A stretch of 5,909 nt of DNA from Citricoccus sp. WCRC_4 (GCA_026645375.1 JAPFFX010000315.1:1-5909), one strand, 5' to 3'. Counted from the first letter of the stretch, positions 1 to 5,876 are shown. Numbers and translations: made by a program. The notes: a model not told the origin generated them from the letters alone.

Positions 1-315
1 CCGTACCTGACCGCCGGCGCCCAGCCAGTACGCCTCCTCGGTGCGGGGGCTGCGGACGATGCCCCGCCCGTACCGCGTCAGCTCCGCCCACGTGTGGGGC
101 TGCACCCAGTGCACCCAGGTCCCGCCCAGCTCCAGGTCGTGCCCCAGGCGGTGGTCCGTCCAGACGCGTCCGCCCACGCGGTGGCGCGCCTCGAGGACCA
201 CGACGTCGACGCCTGAGTTCGCCAGTTCCCGCGCGGCGATGAGGCCGGCAAAGCCGGCACCGACGACGACGACGTCGGCGGTCTCCTCGGGCGGGTACGG
301 CTGGGTGACGGACAC
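1..315 (-). CDS. FAD-dependent amine oxidase-type flavoprotein, N-terminal part (cut by window edge)
   Basis: The visible 105 residues are the start of a flavin-dependent oxidoreductase of the monoamine/polyamine oxidase group. Residues about 14-24 hold the beta strand and dinucleotide-binding loop GAGFAG (19-24). E42 ends the second strand and would hold the FAD ribose. RVGGRVWT follows (46-53), then an ELGGTWVHW segment (62-70), both typical of amine oxidases near the flavin. The family oxidises an amine to an imine or aldehyde, giving ammonia (or a shorter amine) and hydrogen peroxide, in the cytoplasm. No signal peptide is seen. The GTG start at 315 is chosen because an AAGGAG ribosome site lies 5 nt upstream (321-326) and no other in-frame start fits. 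It sits 55 nt downstream of the cupin regulator on the same strand, so the two are probably co-transcribed. The substrate-binding and C-terminal FAD motifs lie outside the window. Putrescine oxidase is one possibility given the neighbouring importer, but this is inference. Confidence 0.9.
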   Translation of the reverse strand, partial: MSVTQPYPPEETADVVVVGAGFAGLIAARELANSGVDVVVLEARHRVGGRVWTDHRLGHDLELGGTWVHWVQPHTWAELTRYGRGIVRSPRTEEAYWLGAGGQVR

Positions 316-344
316 GGGTGCTCCTTCGGGGGGTGGGTGCCGAT

Positions 345-362
345 GGCCGCCCGCGGGCGGCC
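345..362. repeat. perfect 18-bp palindrome in the regulator-oxidase spacer
   Basis: The sequence GGCCGCCCGCGGGCGGCC is a perfect palindrome with 9-nt half-sites and no spacer. It lies 8 nt past the regulator stop codon and about 30 nt before the GTG of the oxidase. As RNA it could fold into a 7-bp stem with a CGCG loop. It is not followed by a U-tract on either strand, so it is not a classical terminator. It could be a protein-binding site, an mRNA processing or stability hairpin that separates expression of the two genes, or just a high-GC chance palindrome. Confidence 0.5.
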
Positions 363-370
363 GGGGCGGG

Positions 371-991
371 TCAGGTGCCGGGGACGATCTGTGGACCGAT
401 GTCCAGGGTCGTGACGGTGGGCGGGCTCGTGATCACCAGGACGACGGCGGTGCCGGTGCCGGCGTTGCGGATGGCGTGCGGGGTCGAGGTGCGGTACTCG
501 GCCGTGTCGCCCGGTTCGAGGACGTGCTTCTCCTCGCCGATGGTGACCTCGGCGGCTCCGTCGATGACGGTGACGATCTCCTGGGCGTCACCGTGCGTGT
601 AGGGCTCATCACCGGTGCCCTCGCCCTCGTCGAACTCCAGGCGGTACCCCTCGATGGCCTGCAGGGGCGGCGGGGTGAGGAGGATCTTGCGGTATCCCGC
701 GGACTGGATGGCGGGGTGACGACCGAGCCGGGTGACCCGTCCCACCGAGGTCTGCTGGGTGAACAGGTCCGCGAGGTTGATGCCCAGGGCCTCGGCGATG
801 CGGACCAGCGTGGCGATGCTGGCACCCGATTCACCCCGCTCGAATTGGCTGATGAAGCTCGGCGTGGTGCCGGTGAGCGATGCCAGTTCCCGCAGTCCCA
901 TGCCCCGGTCGGTGCGAAGTCGTCGGACCCGAGGGCCGGGATTGCCGGTGACGGAGTCGGGTGCCGTGGCACCGGACCGTTCGGCGGTCAT
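371..991 (-). CDS. XRE-family regulator with C-terminal cupin sensor domain (PuuR-like)
   Basis: This 206-residue protein has an N-terminal helix-turn-helix of the XRE/Cro type (about 20-77; recognition region TPSFISQFERGES at 43-55) and a C-terminal small cupin domain (about 113-188). The cupin keeps H133, E138 and H172 in metal-site-like positions, plus the PG (160-161) and PHAIRN (171-176) signatures. Length and domain order match PuuR-type regulators, which repress amine catabolism genes and are released by a small ligand bound in the cupin. The ATG at 991 is chosen because the frame upstream, although open to 1258, runs through the divergent promoter region and looks non-coding. The ribosome site at this start is weak, so the exact start is less certain than the gene. 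It is divergent from the ABC importer and upstream of the oxidase, which places it as local regulator of both. Activator rather than repressor action cannot be excluded. Confidence 0.9.
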   Translation of the reverse strand: MTAERSGATAPDSVTGNPGPRVRRLRTDRGMGLRELASLTGTTPSFISQFERGESGASIATLVRIAEALGINLADLFTQQTSVGRVTRLGRHPAIQSAGYRKILLTPPPLQAIEGYRLEFDEGEGTGDEPYTHGDAQEIVTVIDGAAEVTIGEEKHVLEPGDTAEYRTSTPHAIRNAGTGTAVVLVITSPPTVTTLDIGPQIVPGT

Positions 992-1120
992 GGGTGACCG
1001 TTGCCCGGGAGCGGGGAGCACCGCGGGGTGGAATGGGTGAACTGACGATGCACGGCAGTGCCTTCCTGATCGGAATTTCTGCACGGACGAGGGGGTGAGG
1101 ACGGTCACGATCAGCCGCGA

Positions 1121-1134
1121 ACAACAGCTATTGT
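1121..1134. promoter_or_regulatory. candidate operator: 14-bp near-perfect palindrome
   Basis: ACAACAGCTATTGT differs from its own reverse complement at only one pair of symmetric positions (12 of 14 bases match), centred on AGCT. It sits at the AT-rich core between the two divergent genes and overlaps the only plausible plus-strand -35 box. Dimeric XRE regulators commonly bind such short dyads, so the adjacent cupin regulator is the natural candidate ligand. This assignment rests on position and symmetry alone. Confidence 0.5.
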
Positions 1135-1241
1135 GTTTGGTCACCATATTGCTACTCTGAACGACATCGCAAGCATGACTTAACGCTTGTTCAGTGGCAA
1201 TGGCTCTGCTCGGCAGGTGATGTGGGGTCGCCGGACAACCT

Positions 1242-1247
1242 AAGGAG
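1242..1247 (+). promoter_or_regulatory. ribosome binding site of the binding-protein gene
   Basis: AAGGAG lies 5 nt before the ATG at 1253. It is a strong Shine-Dalgarno match and fixes the start of the first gene of the importer operon. Confidence 0.85.
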
Positions 1248-1252
1248 TACCG

Positions 1253-2371
1253 ATGCACACGTCATCTCCGGGGCGCCGTAGGGCCCGCACAGTCACTCTC
1301 GGTATAGCGGCGGTCGTCGCGCTGGCCGGCTGTGGTTCGTCGGAACCGGAACCCTCCGCGACGTACGATCTCGGCACTCCCGTGGCGGGCGAGGTCCCGG
1401 AGGGGGTCTTCGAGGGCGTCACGCTCACCTTCGCCGGCTCCGGGGGCATCTTCCAGGACGGGCAGACCACCGCGGCCTGGACCCCCTTCGCCGAGGTGAC
1501 CGGGGCGACGTTCCAGCAGGACGCCTTCGATCCCGGCAAGCTCAAGGCGATGGTGGAGAGCGGGAACACCACGTGGGACCTGGTCAACACGACGCAGTTC
1601 GACACCGCCCGCTTCTGCGGCACGCTGTACGAGGAGTACGACTACTCGAAGGTGGACATCTCCAAGGTGCCCGAGGGCACGATCACGGATGACTGCATGG
1701 TGCCGCAGATCCTCTACGGACTCGTGGTCGCCTATAACAAGGAGGCCTTCGGGGACAACCCGCCCACCAGCGCGGCCGACTTCTTCGATACCGAGAAGTT
1801 CCCGGGAACGCGCACGGTCAGCATGTCCCAGTACGTGGATCCGCAGATGCTCGAGTTCGCCATCGTGGCGGACGGCGGGGACACCGCCAACCTCACCCCG
1901 GAGCAGATCCCCACGGCCATGGAGAAGTACCGGTCGCTCGGGGATGACGTCATCGGCTGGACGAGTGGCGCGCAGGCCCAGCAGCAGCTCGAGAGTGGTG
2001 AGGCCGTCATGGGCCTGGTCTGGAGCGGCCGCGGGTATGGAGCGGCGGCGGCCGGTGCCCCGGTGGCGCCGATGTGGGACGAGTGGATGGTCATGGTCGA
2101 TTCCACCGGTATCCCCAAGGGCACGAAGAACCTGGACGCGGCGTTCGCGGCCGTCAACTTCTACGGGGGCGCTGAGCAGCAGGCCACGATGACCGAGGAG
2201 ACCTCCTACGGGCCCGTCAACACCGAGGCGAAGCCCGAGCTCGACGAGACGCTGAAGACGTGGATGACCACGGACAACCTGGAGACCGGTCATTACCCCA
2301 ACGTCGACTTCTGGGTCGAGAACTACGACGCACTCGCCACCGAGTGGTCGGGCTGGGTGACCGGGGGCTGA
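1253..2371 (+). CDS. ABC transporter substrate-binding lipoprotein (polyamine/YdcS-like family)
   Basis: This 372-residue extracytoplasmic solute receptor is first in the importer operon. The N-terminus has an Arg-rich n-region (8-12), a hydrophobic stretch (14-24) and a lipobox LAGC (24-27), so C27 should be lipidated and the mature protein anchored outside the membrane. The start is fixed by the AAGGAG site. The fold is a periplasmic-binding-type bilobed domain. It begins with an AGSGGIFQDGQ segment (61-71) and an FAEVTG motif (79-84), then YGLVVAYNK (155-163), GLVWSGRGYGA (254-264) and VDSTGIPKGTKN (282-293), the pattern of the spermidine/putrescine receptor group. By motif alignment W257 and D283 match conserved ligand-site residues of PotD, but other classical ones are changed. 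C122 and C148 could form a disulphide. The exact ligand is not assignable; a polyamine, or another amine or cation, is most likely. Confidence 0.92.
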   Translation: MHTSSPGRRRARTVTLGIAAVVALAGCGSSEPEPSATYDLGTPVAGEVPEGVFEGVTLTFAGSGGIFQDGQTTAAWTPFAEVTGATFQQDAFDPGKLKAMVESGNTTWDLVNTTQFDTARFCGTLYEEYDYSKVDISKVPEGTITDDCMVPQILYGLVVAYNKEAFGDNPPTSAADFFDTEKFPGTRTVSMSQYVDPQMLEFAIVADGGDTANLTPEQIPTAMEKYRSLGDDVIGWTSGAQAQQQLESGEAVMGLVWSGRGYGAAAAGAPVAPMWDEWMVMVDSTGIPKGTKNLDAAFAAVNFYGGAEQQATMTEETSYGPVNTEAKPELDETLKTWMTTDNLETGHYPNVDFWVENYDALATEWSGWVTGG

Positions 2372-2373
2372 CC

Positions 2374-3285
2374 ATGAGCTCCGCCACGCGAGCAATCGCG
2401 ACCGACCCCGCGCTCGCCACGCCGCCGGCCAGCGCGGGGCGGGCCCGCCGGTCACGGGTCAAGTGGGGCCCGTTGCTTCTGCTGCTGCCGGCCATCGCGG
2501 TGGTCACCATGTTCTTCCTGGTGCCCCTGGTGGACGTGTTCATCCGCAGTGTCACCGACCCGGAACCGGGCCTGCAGAACTACGAGTGGCTGCTGACGAA
2601 CCCCGTCAACCTCGAGGTCCTGGCCCGCACCTTCCTGACCTCGCTCATCGTCACGGTCGTGTGCCTGCTGGTGGCCTATCCGTACGCCTACCTGATGACG
2701 ATCGTGGGCGAGCGTGCCCGGGGGTGGCTCACCCTCTTCGTCATGCTGCCGCTCTGGACCAGCATCCTCGTGCGCACGCTGGCCTGGATGGTGCTCCTGG
2801 CGGACACCGGCCCGATCAACGACTTCCTGGAGGCCATCGGCGTCGGCCGCCAACCGCTGATCCGCACGACCTTCGGCGTCGCGCTGGGCATGGCGCAGGT
2901 CCTGCTGCCCTTCATGGTGCTGCCGATCTACTCGGCGCTGGCGAAGATCGACCGCCGCCTGCTGGCGGCCTCGTCGAGCCTGGGAGCGAACGGGCTGACC
3001 TCGTTCTTCAAGGTCTACCTGCCGCTGTCGCGACCGGGCATCTTCGCGGGGTCGATCACGGTCTTCATCCTGGGCCTGGGTTTCTACATCATCCCCTCGC
3101 TGCTCGGTTCGCCGAAGGAGGCGATGGTCTCGTCCCTCATCTACCAGCAGGTCAGCGTGTTCCTGCTCTGGGGCCAGGGCGCGGCACTGGGCATCGCCCT
3201 GCTCGTGGTGACGATCATCATCCTCGTGGTCTTCAACAGGTTCGTCCGGGGCGCCAGCCTCGCTCCGGGGGTGGAACCGGAATGA
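2374..3285 (+). CDS. ABC transporter permease, PotB-like (first of two)
   Basis: This 303-residue integral membrane protein of the MetI/BPD_transp_1 family forms half of the transport channel. A polar, Ala/Arg-rich cytoplasmic N-terminus of about 31 residues is followed by a first membrane helix (33-53), with further hydrophobic segments around 88-110, 119-142, 166-188, 224-244 and 268-288. The coupling loop that contacts the ATPase is visible as LAASSSLGANGLTSFF with a downstream LP and PG (197-222), the EAA-type motif. The ATG at 2374 begins 2 nt after the stop of the binding-protein gene, so the genes are probably translationally coupled; the G-run at 2362-2367 may act as a weak ribosome site. 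Length and helix count agree with PotB-type permeases, which pair with a PotC-type partner, here the next gene. Confidence 0.93.
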   Translation: MSSATRAIATDPALATPPASAGRARRSRVKWGPLLLLLPAIAVVTMFFLVPLVDVFIRSVTDPEPGLQNYEWLLTNPVNLEVLARTFLTSLIVTVVCLLVAYPYAYLMTIVGERARGWLTLFVMLPLWTSILVRTLAWMVLLADTGPINDFLEAIGVGRQPLIRTTFGVALGMAQVLLPFMVLPIYSALAKIDRRLLAASSSLGANGLTSFFKVYLPLSRPGIFAGSITVFILGLGFYIIPSLLGSPKEAMVSSLIYQQVSVFLLWGQGAALGIALLVVTIIILVVFNRFVRGASLAPGVEPE

Positions 3286-4064
3286 CCATGAAGAGAGTCC
3301 TCATCGCCTTCTCCGTCCTCGTGATCTTCCTGTTGATCGTGCCGACGCTCGTCATCGTGCCGATCTCCTTCAATGCCTCGCCCTCCTTCGACTTCCCGCC
3401 GAAGGGGTGGTCGCTGCAGTGGTACGAGAACTTCCTCACGGACCGCGAGTGGCTCAAGGCGCTCGGCAACTCGGTGCTGGTGGCGATCCTGACGGCGATC
3501 GTGGCCACGGTGGCCGGTGTGCTCGCGTCCCTGGGGCTGAGCCGCCTGAAGTTCCGGGGCAAGTCACTGCTGGAGAACTACTTCCTGGCGCCGATGATCG
3601 TCCCCGGGATCGTCATCGCGATCGGCCTGTACTCGCTGTTCATCCGGCTCGACCTGCTCGGCACCATCCCCGGGTTCGTCTTCGCCCACACGATCGTCGC
3701 CCTGCCGCTCGTCATCATCAACGTGATGGCCAGCCTCCAGGGTGTCGATCCGAGGCTCGCGCAGGCCGCCGCGAGCCTGGGGGCGAGCAAGGCGCGCACG
3801 TTCTTCACGGTCACGCTGCCGCTCATCGTCCCGGGTGTCACGGCGGGGGCGCTGTTCGCCTTCGTCACCTCGTTCGACGAGATCATCCTGTCCCTGTTCA
3901 TCCAGGATCCGAGCCTGCAGACGCTTCCGGTGAAGATCTACCGGAGCGTCACGCAGAGCACCGACCCGACGGTCGCGGCGGTCGCCGTCGTCACCATGGC
4001 CGTCTCCGTGGTCGTCATGCTGGCCGCCCAACTTGCCACCCGAAAGAGGAAGGCCCTCACATGA
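3282..4064 (+). CDS. ABC transporter permease, PotC-like (second of two)
   Basis: This 260-residue permease is the second half of the channel. Hydrophobic segments lie at about 6-28, 64-86, 101-122, 132-152, 183-205 and 231-251. The EAA-type loop DPRLAQAAASLGASKARTFF followed by LP and PG (156-185) would dock on the ATPase. The first ATG (3282) overlaps the upstream stop in an ATGA arrangement, as the next junction also does; an in-frame ATG at 3288 is an alternative that would shorten the protein by two residues. The basic RKRK near the C-terminus (254-257) fits a cytoplasmic end. The SFDEIILSLFI segment (197-207) and overall length match the PotC/YdcV group of polyamine-type permeases. It is translationally coupled to both neighbours. 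Confidence 0.93.
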   Translation: MTMKRVLIAFSVLVIFLLIVPTLVIVPISFNASPSFDFPPKGWSLQWYENFLTDREWLKALGNSVLVAILTAIVATVAGVLASLGLSRLKFRGKSLLENYFLAPMIVPGIVIAIGLYSLFIRLDLLGTIPGFVFAHTIVALPLVIINVMASLQGVDPRLAQAAASLGASKARTFFTVTLPLIVPGVTAGALFAFVTSFDEIILSLFIQDPSLQTLPVKIYRSVTQSTDPTVAAVAVVTMAVSVVVMLAAQLATRKRKALT

Positions 4065-5263
4065 CCGAGACTGGAGCGCAGAGCGTGGGCGCAGCCGAAC
4101 CCGGTGACCGGGTGTCCGGGGACGTGTCCCTGGACACCCGCACCATCCAGCAGATCAACGAGGCGGGCATCAGCCTCAAGGGCGTCACCAAGCGGTACGG
4201 GGACAAGGCCGTGGTGGACGACATCGACCTGGTCATCGAGCCCGGCGAGTTCATGACGCTGCTCGGGCCCAGCGGCTCGGGCAAGACGACCACGCTCAAC
4301 ATGATCGCAGGGTTCGCGGACGTGACCGAGGGCCTGCTGCACATCCACGGCAAGCCGGTGGCCAAGCTGCCGGCACACAAGCGGGACATCGGCATGGTGT
4401 TCCAGAACTATGCGCTCTTCCCGCACATGACGGTCGAGGAGAACGTGGCGTACCCGCTCCAGCGCCGCAAGATGCCCAAGGCCGAGCAGAGGAAGCGGAT
4501 CGCCGAGTCACTGCAGATGGTGCGCCTGGCCGAGTACGGCGGCCGGTACCCGGCGGAGCTGTCCGGCGGCCAGCAGCAGCGCGCGGCGCTGGCCCGTGCC
4601 CTCGTCTACAACCCGAGGGTGCTCCTGATGGACGAACCCCTGGGCGCGCTCGACAAGAAGCTGCGCGAGTGGCTGCAGATGGAGATCAAGCGCATCCACC
4701 AGGAGGTCGGCTCCACCTTCGTCTACGTGACGCACGACCAGGAGGAGGCGCTGTCCCTCTCCGACCGGATCGCCGTCTTCAACAACGGCAAGATCGAGCA
4801 GGTCGGCACGGGCGTGGAGCTCTACGAACATCCGGACACCCTGTTCGTGGGGCGGTTCCTCGGGGAGTCCTCCGTGCTGCGGGCCCCGAGCTCCACGGCC
4901 ACCGTCCGGGACGGGAACACCACCCTGGCCGTGGGCGATCATCACGTGACCGTCCCGGGGGAGCGCCGGGGGGTCGAGAGCCTGGCGGTCCTCGTCCGCC
5001 CGGAGAACCTCTCGCTCGAACTCCCGGGTTACGTCCCGGCCTCCAGCACGGAGAACGCCCTGCCGGTCACGGTCAAGACGGCCACGTACCTCGGCGTGGG
5101 CTGGCGGTACGACGTGGTCCTCTTCGACGGGACCAGCGGCATCGTCCGCACTCCCAACGACGCCACGCGCTTCGGGCCGGGGGACCAGGCGATCGTGACG
5201 TGGGACGTCCGCCACGGCGTGCTGCTCGAGGACCTGGGCGAAGGGGACGAATCCACGACGTGA
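4061..5263 (+). CDS. ABC transporter ATP-binding protein, PotA-like, with C-terminal TOBE domain
   Basis: This 400-residue ATPase powers the importer as a dimer on the cytoplasmic face. All nucleotide-binding motifs are intact: Walker A GPSGSGKTT (69-77), Q-loop Gln115 in VFQNYALFPHMTV, signature LSGGQQQR (167-174), Walker B VLLMDEP (187-193) with catalytic E192, D-loop GALD (195-198) and H-loop H225. Residues from about 270 to 390 form the regulatory TOBE-type domain, including LVRPENLSL (311-319). This is the PotA/CUT1-like class for polyamines, iron, sugars and similar solutes. The ATG at 4061 overlaps the permease stop (ATGA) and has a purine-rich AGAGGAAGG site at 4045-4053, so the start is well supported. 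About 36 residues precede the first core strand, a somewhat long acidic and polar leader. It is the last gene of the operon, followed by GC hairpins before a convergent gene. Confidence 0.95.
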   Translation: MTETGAQSVGAAEPGDRVSGDVSLDTRTIQQINEAGISLKGVTKRYGDKAVVDDIDLVIEPGEFMTLLGPSGSGKTTTLNMIAGFADVTEGLLHIHGKPVAKLPAHKRDIGMVFQNYALFPHMTVEENVAYPLQRRKMPKAEQRKRIAESLQMVRLAEYGGRYPAELSGGQQQRAALARALVYNPRVLLMDEPLGALDKKLREWLQMEIKRIHQEVGSTFVYVTHDQEEALSLSDRIAVFNNGKIEQVGTGVELYEHPDTLFVGRFLGESSVLRAPSSTATVRDGNTTLAVGDHHVTVPGERRGVESLAVLVRPENLSLELPGYVPASSTENALPVTVKTATYLGVGWRYDVVLFDGTSGIVRTPNDATRFGPGDQAIVTWDVRHGVLLEDLGEGDESTT

Positions 5264-5279
5264 CCGCGGGCCGCCGCGG
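5264..5279 (+). other. short GC hairpin directly after the ATPase stop
   Basis: CCGCGG is repeated at 5264-5269 and 5274-5279. Because CCGCGG is its own reverse complement, the copies can pair as a 6-bp stem with a GCCG loop, beginning immediately after the stop codon. There is no U-tract. It may protect the mRNA 3' end or contribute to termination, but such hairpins arise easily in DNA this GC-rich. Confidence 0.3.
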
Positions 5280-5293
5280 CCGGTGACCGCCGT

Positions 5294-5325
5294 GGGCCAC
5301 CCGGGTCGTTCTGCCGGGACGGCCC
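5294..5325. terminator. candidate bidirectional hairpin between convergent genes
   Basis: Two stacked stems can form: GGGCC (5294-5298) with GGCCC (5321-5325), enclosing CCCGG (5300-5304) with CCGGG (5314-5318) and a 9-nt loop, separated only by a 1x2 internal loop. An alternative outer pairing, GTGGGC (5292-5297) with GCCCAC (5326-5331), also exists. It lies in the 76-nt gap between the plus-strand ATPase stop and the minus-strand thioesterase stop, where a terminator for both is expected. No T-run follows on either strand, so intrinsic termination would be of the U-poor actinobacterial kind. Confidence 0.45.
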
Positions 5326-5339
5326 GCCCACCCGGTGAC

Positions 5340-5747
5340 TCAGCTGACCGGCAGGTCCAGGTTCTGCACACGCAGCATGCCCCGCGCCAGCACCTTGCCG
5401 GAGGCCTCGTCGGTGATGACGACCTGCCAGAGCTGCTGGGTCCGGCCCTGGTGCAGCGCCTCGGCCGTCACCAGGGCGCGGCCGCCGGTGCTGGCCCGCA
5501 GGAAGTCCGTGGCGTTGTGGACCCCGACGGCGAACTGTCCTCGCCCGGCCACGGCGGCATTCGCCCCGGCCCCGCCGGCGATCTCCACGATGGTCGCGTA
5601 GACACCGCCGTGCACCACGCCCTGGTCGGTGTGGTGCTCGGGGCCGAAGTCTGCGTGCCCGCGCACTCGCGTGGCGGACACCTCGTCCGCGACGAAGCCG
5701 GAGGCGCGGATGAAGGCGCTGGGCGCAGGGGCGGTGAGGTCGGTCAT
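5340..5747 (-). CDS. PaaI-like hotdog-fold acyl-CoA thioesterase
   Basis: This 135-residue protein has the size and pattern of a single-domain hotdog thioesterase, which hydrolyses acyl-CoA or aryl-CoA thioesters in the cytoplasm as a dimer or tetramer. The key segment is HTDQGVVHGGVYATIVEIAGG (39-59): the HGG turn (46-48) starts the central helix and E55 on it is in the position of the catalytic acid in PaaI/MenI-type enzymes. The remainder shows alternating strands (NATDFLRA at 78-85, ALVTAEALHQGRTQQLWQVVI at 91-111, and GKVLARGMLRVQ at 117-128). The ATG at 5747 is chosen because a strong GGAGGAAG site lies 6 nt upstream (5754-5761); the frame stays open to 5831 but has no better start. It converges on the ABC operon and is probably a separate transcription unit. 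Physiological substrate is unknown; phenylacetate, menaquinone or general CoA-recycling roles are all possible. Confidence 0.9.
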   Translation of the reverse strand: MTDLTAPAPSAFIRASGFVADEVSATRVRGHADFGPEHHTDQGVVHGGVYATIVEIAGGAGANAAVAGRGQFAVGVHNATDFLRASTGGRALVTAEALHQGRTQQLWQVVITDEASGKVLARGMLRVQNLDLPVS

Positions 5748-5753
5748 GGCGGG

Positions 5754-5761
5754 CTTCCTCC
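5754..5761 (-). promoter_or_regulatory. ribosome binding site of the thioesterase gene
   Basis: Read on the minus strand this is GGAGGAAG, 6 nt before the ATG. It decides the start against the longer open frame that runs up to 5831. Confidence 0.8.
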
Positions 5762-5832
5762 CACGGGGCAGGCGTGCGGTCTCTGCGGCCATCATGTCAG
5801 GTGATCGGCCGGCGGCGGGCCGGGACGTCATG

Positions 5833-5876
5833 GCCGAGGACCCGCCGCCACCCGGGGGTGGGGACCCGTCCTCGGC
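5833..5876. terminator. strong GC hairpin upstream of the thioesterase gene
   Basis: GCCGAGGAC (5833-5841) and GTCCTCGGC (5868-5876) are perfect 9-nt inverted repeats. A second stem, CCACC (5848-5852) with GGTGG (5857-5861) and a CGGG loop, sits inside. No T-tract follows. The likeliest role is a terminator or mRNA 3' end of a gene beyond the right edge, insulating the thioesterase gene; a leader structure of the thioesterase mRNA is the alternative. The rest of 5748-5909 shows no gene that I can support. Confidence 0.4.

Larger units (their letters stand above)
992..1252. promoter_or_regulatory. divergent control region between regulator and ABC operon
   Basis: This 261-nt gap separates two genes facing apart, so it must hold promoters for both. 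The part from about 1115 to 1200 is clearly richer in A/T than the rest of the window. It contains a near-perfect palindrome (1121-1134) and two looser inverted repeats: CTGAAC/GTTCAG (1157-1162 and 1189-1194) and CAAGC/GCTTG (1170-1174 and 1185-1189). A weak plus-strand promoter guess is TTGTGT (1131-1136) with TACTCT (1153-1158), 16 nt apart; each box matches consensus at only 3 of 6 positions. I could not name a minus-strand promoter. The 992-1110 part is GC-rich and probably the untranslated leader of the regulator mRNA. Confidence 0.7.

Noticed and set aside
41..997. Long plus-strand open frame of 318 codons opposite the oxidase and regulator
   Set aside because: It is antisense to two genes with clear domains, is low-complexity Gly/Arg/Asp-rich, has no ribosome site and shows no recognisable motif; typical of high-GC shadow frames.
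1137..1147. GGTCACC-centred palindrome near the operator
   Set aside because: Only about 4 paired bases around a central base before mismatches; not distinguishable from chance.
992..1258. N-terminal extension of the regulator by up to 89 residues
   Set aside because: The extension would run across the AT-rich divergent promoter region and overlap the ATG of the importer operon. Its residues look non-coding, and the PuuR-like family starts close to the helix-turn-helix.
1262..2455. Minus-strand open frame of 397 codons opposite the binding-protein gene
   Set aside because: It is Arg/Gly/His-rich without motifs and lies fully antisense to a well-supported lipoprotein gene.
3407..4060. Upstream extension of the ATPase frame into the second permease gene
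   Set aside because: The extension is out of frame with a clear membrane protein and is low-complexity; the ATG at 4061 has a good ribosome site and ATGA overlap.
5748..5831. N-terminal extension of the thioesterase
   Set aside because: The internal ATG at 5747 has a strong ribosome site and yields the usual length of the family; the extension is Arg/Pro-rich and motif-free.
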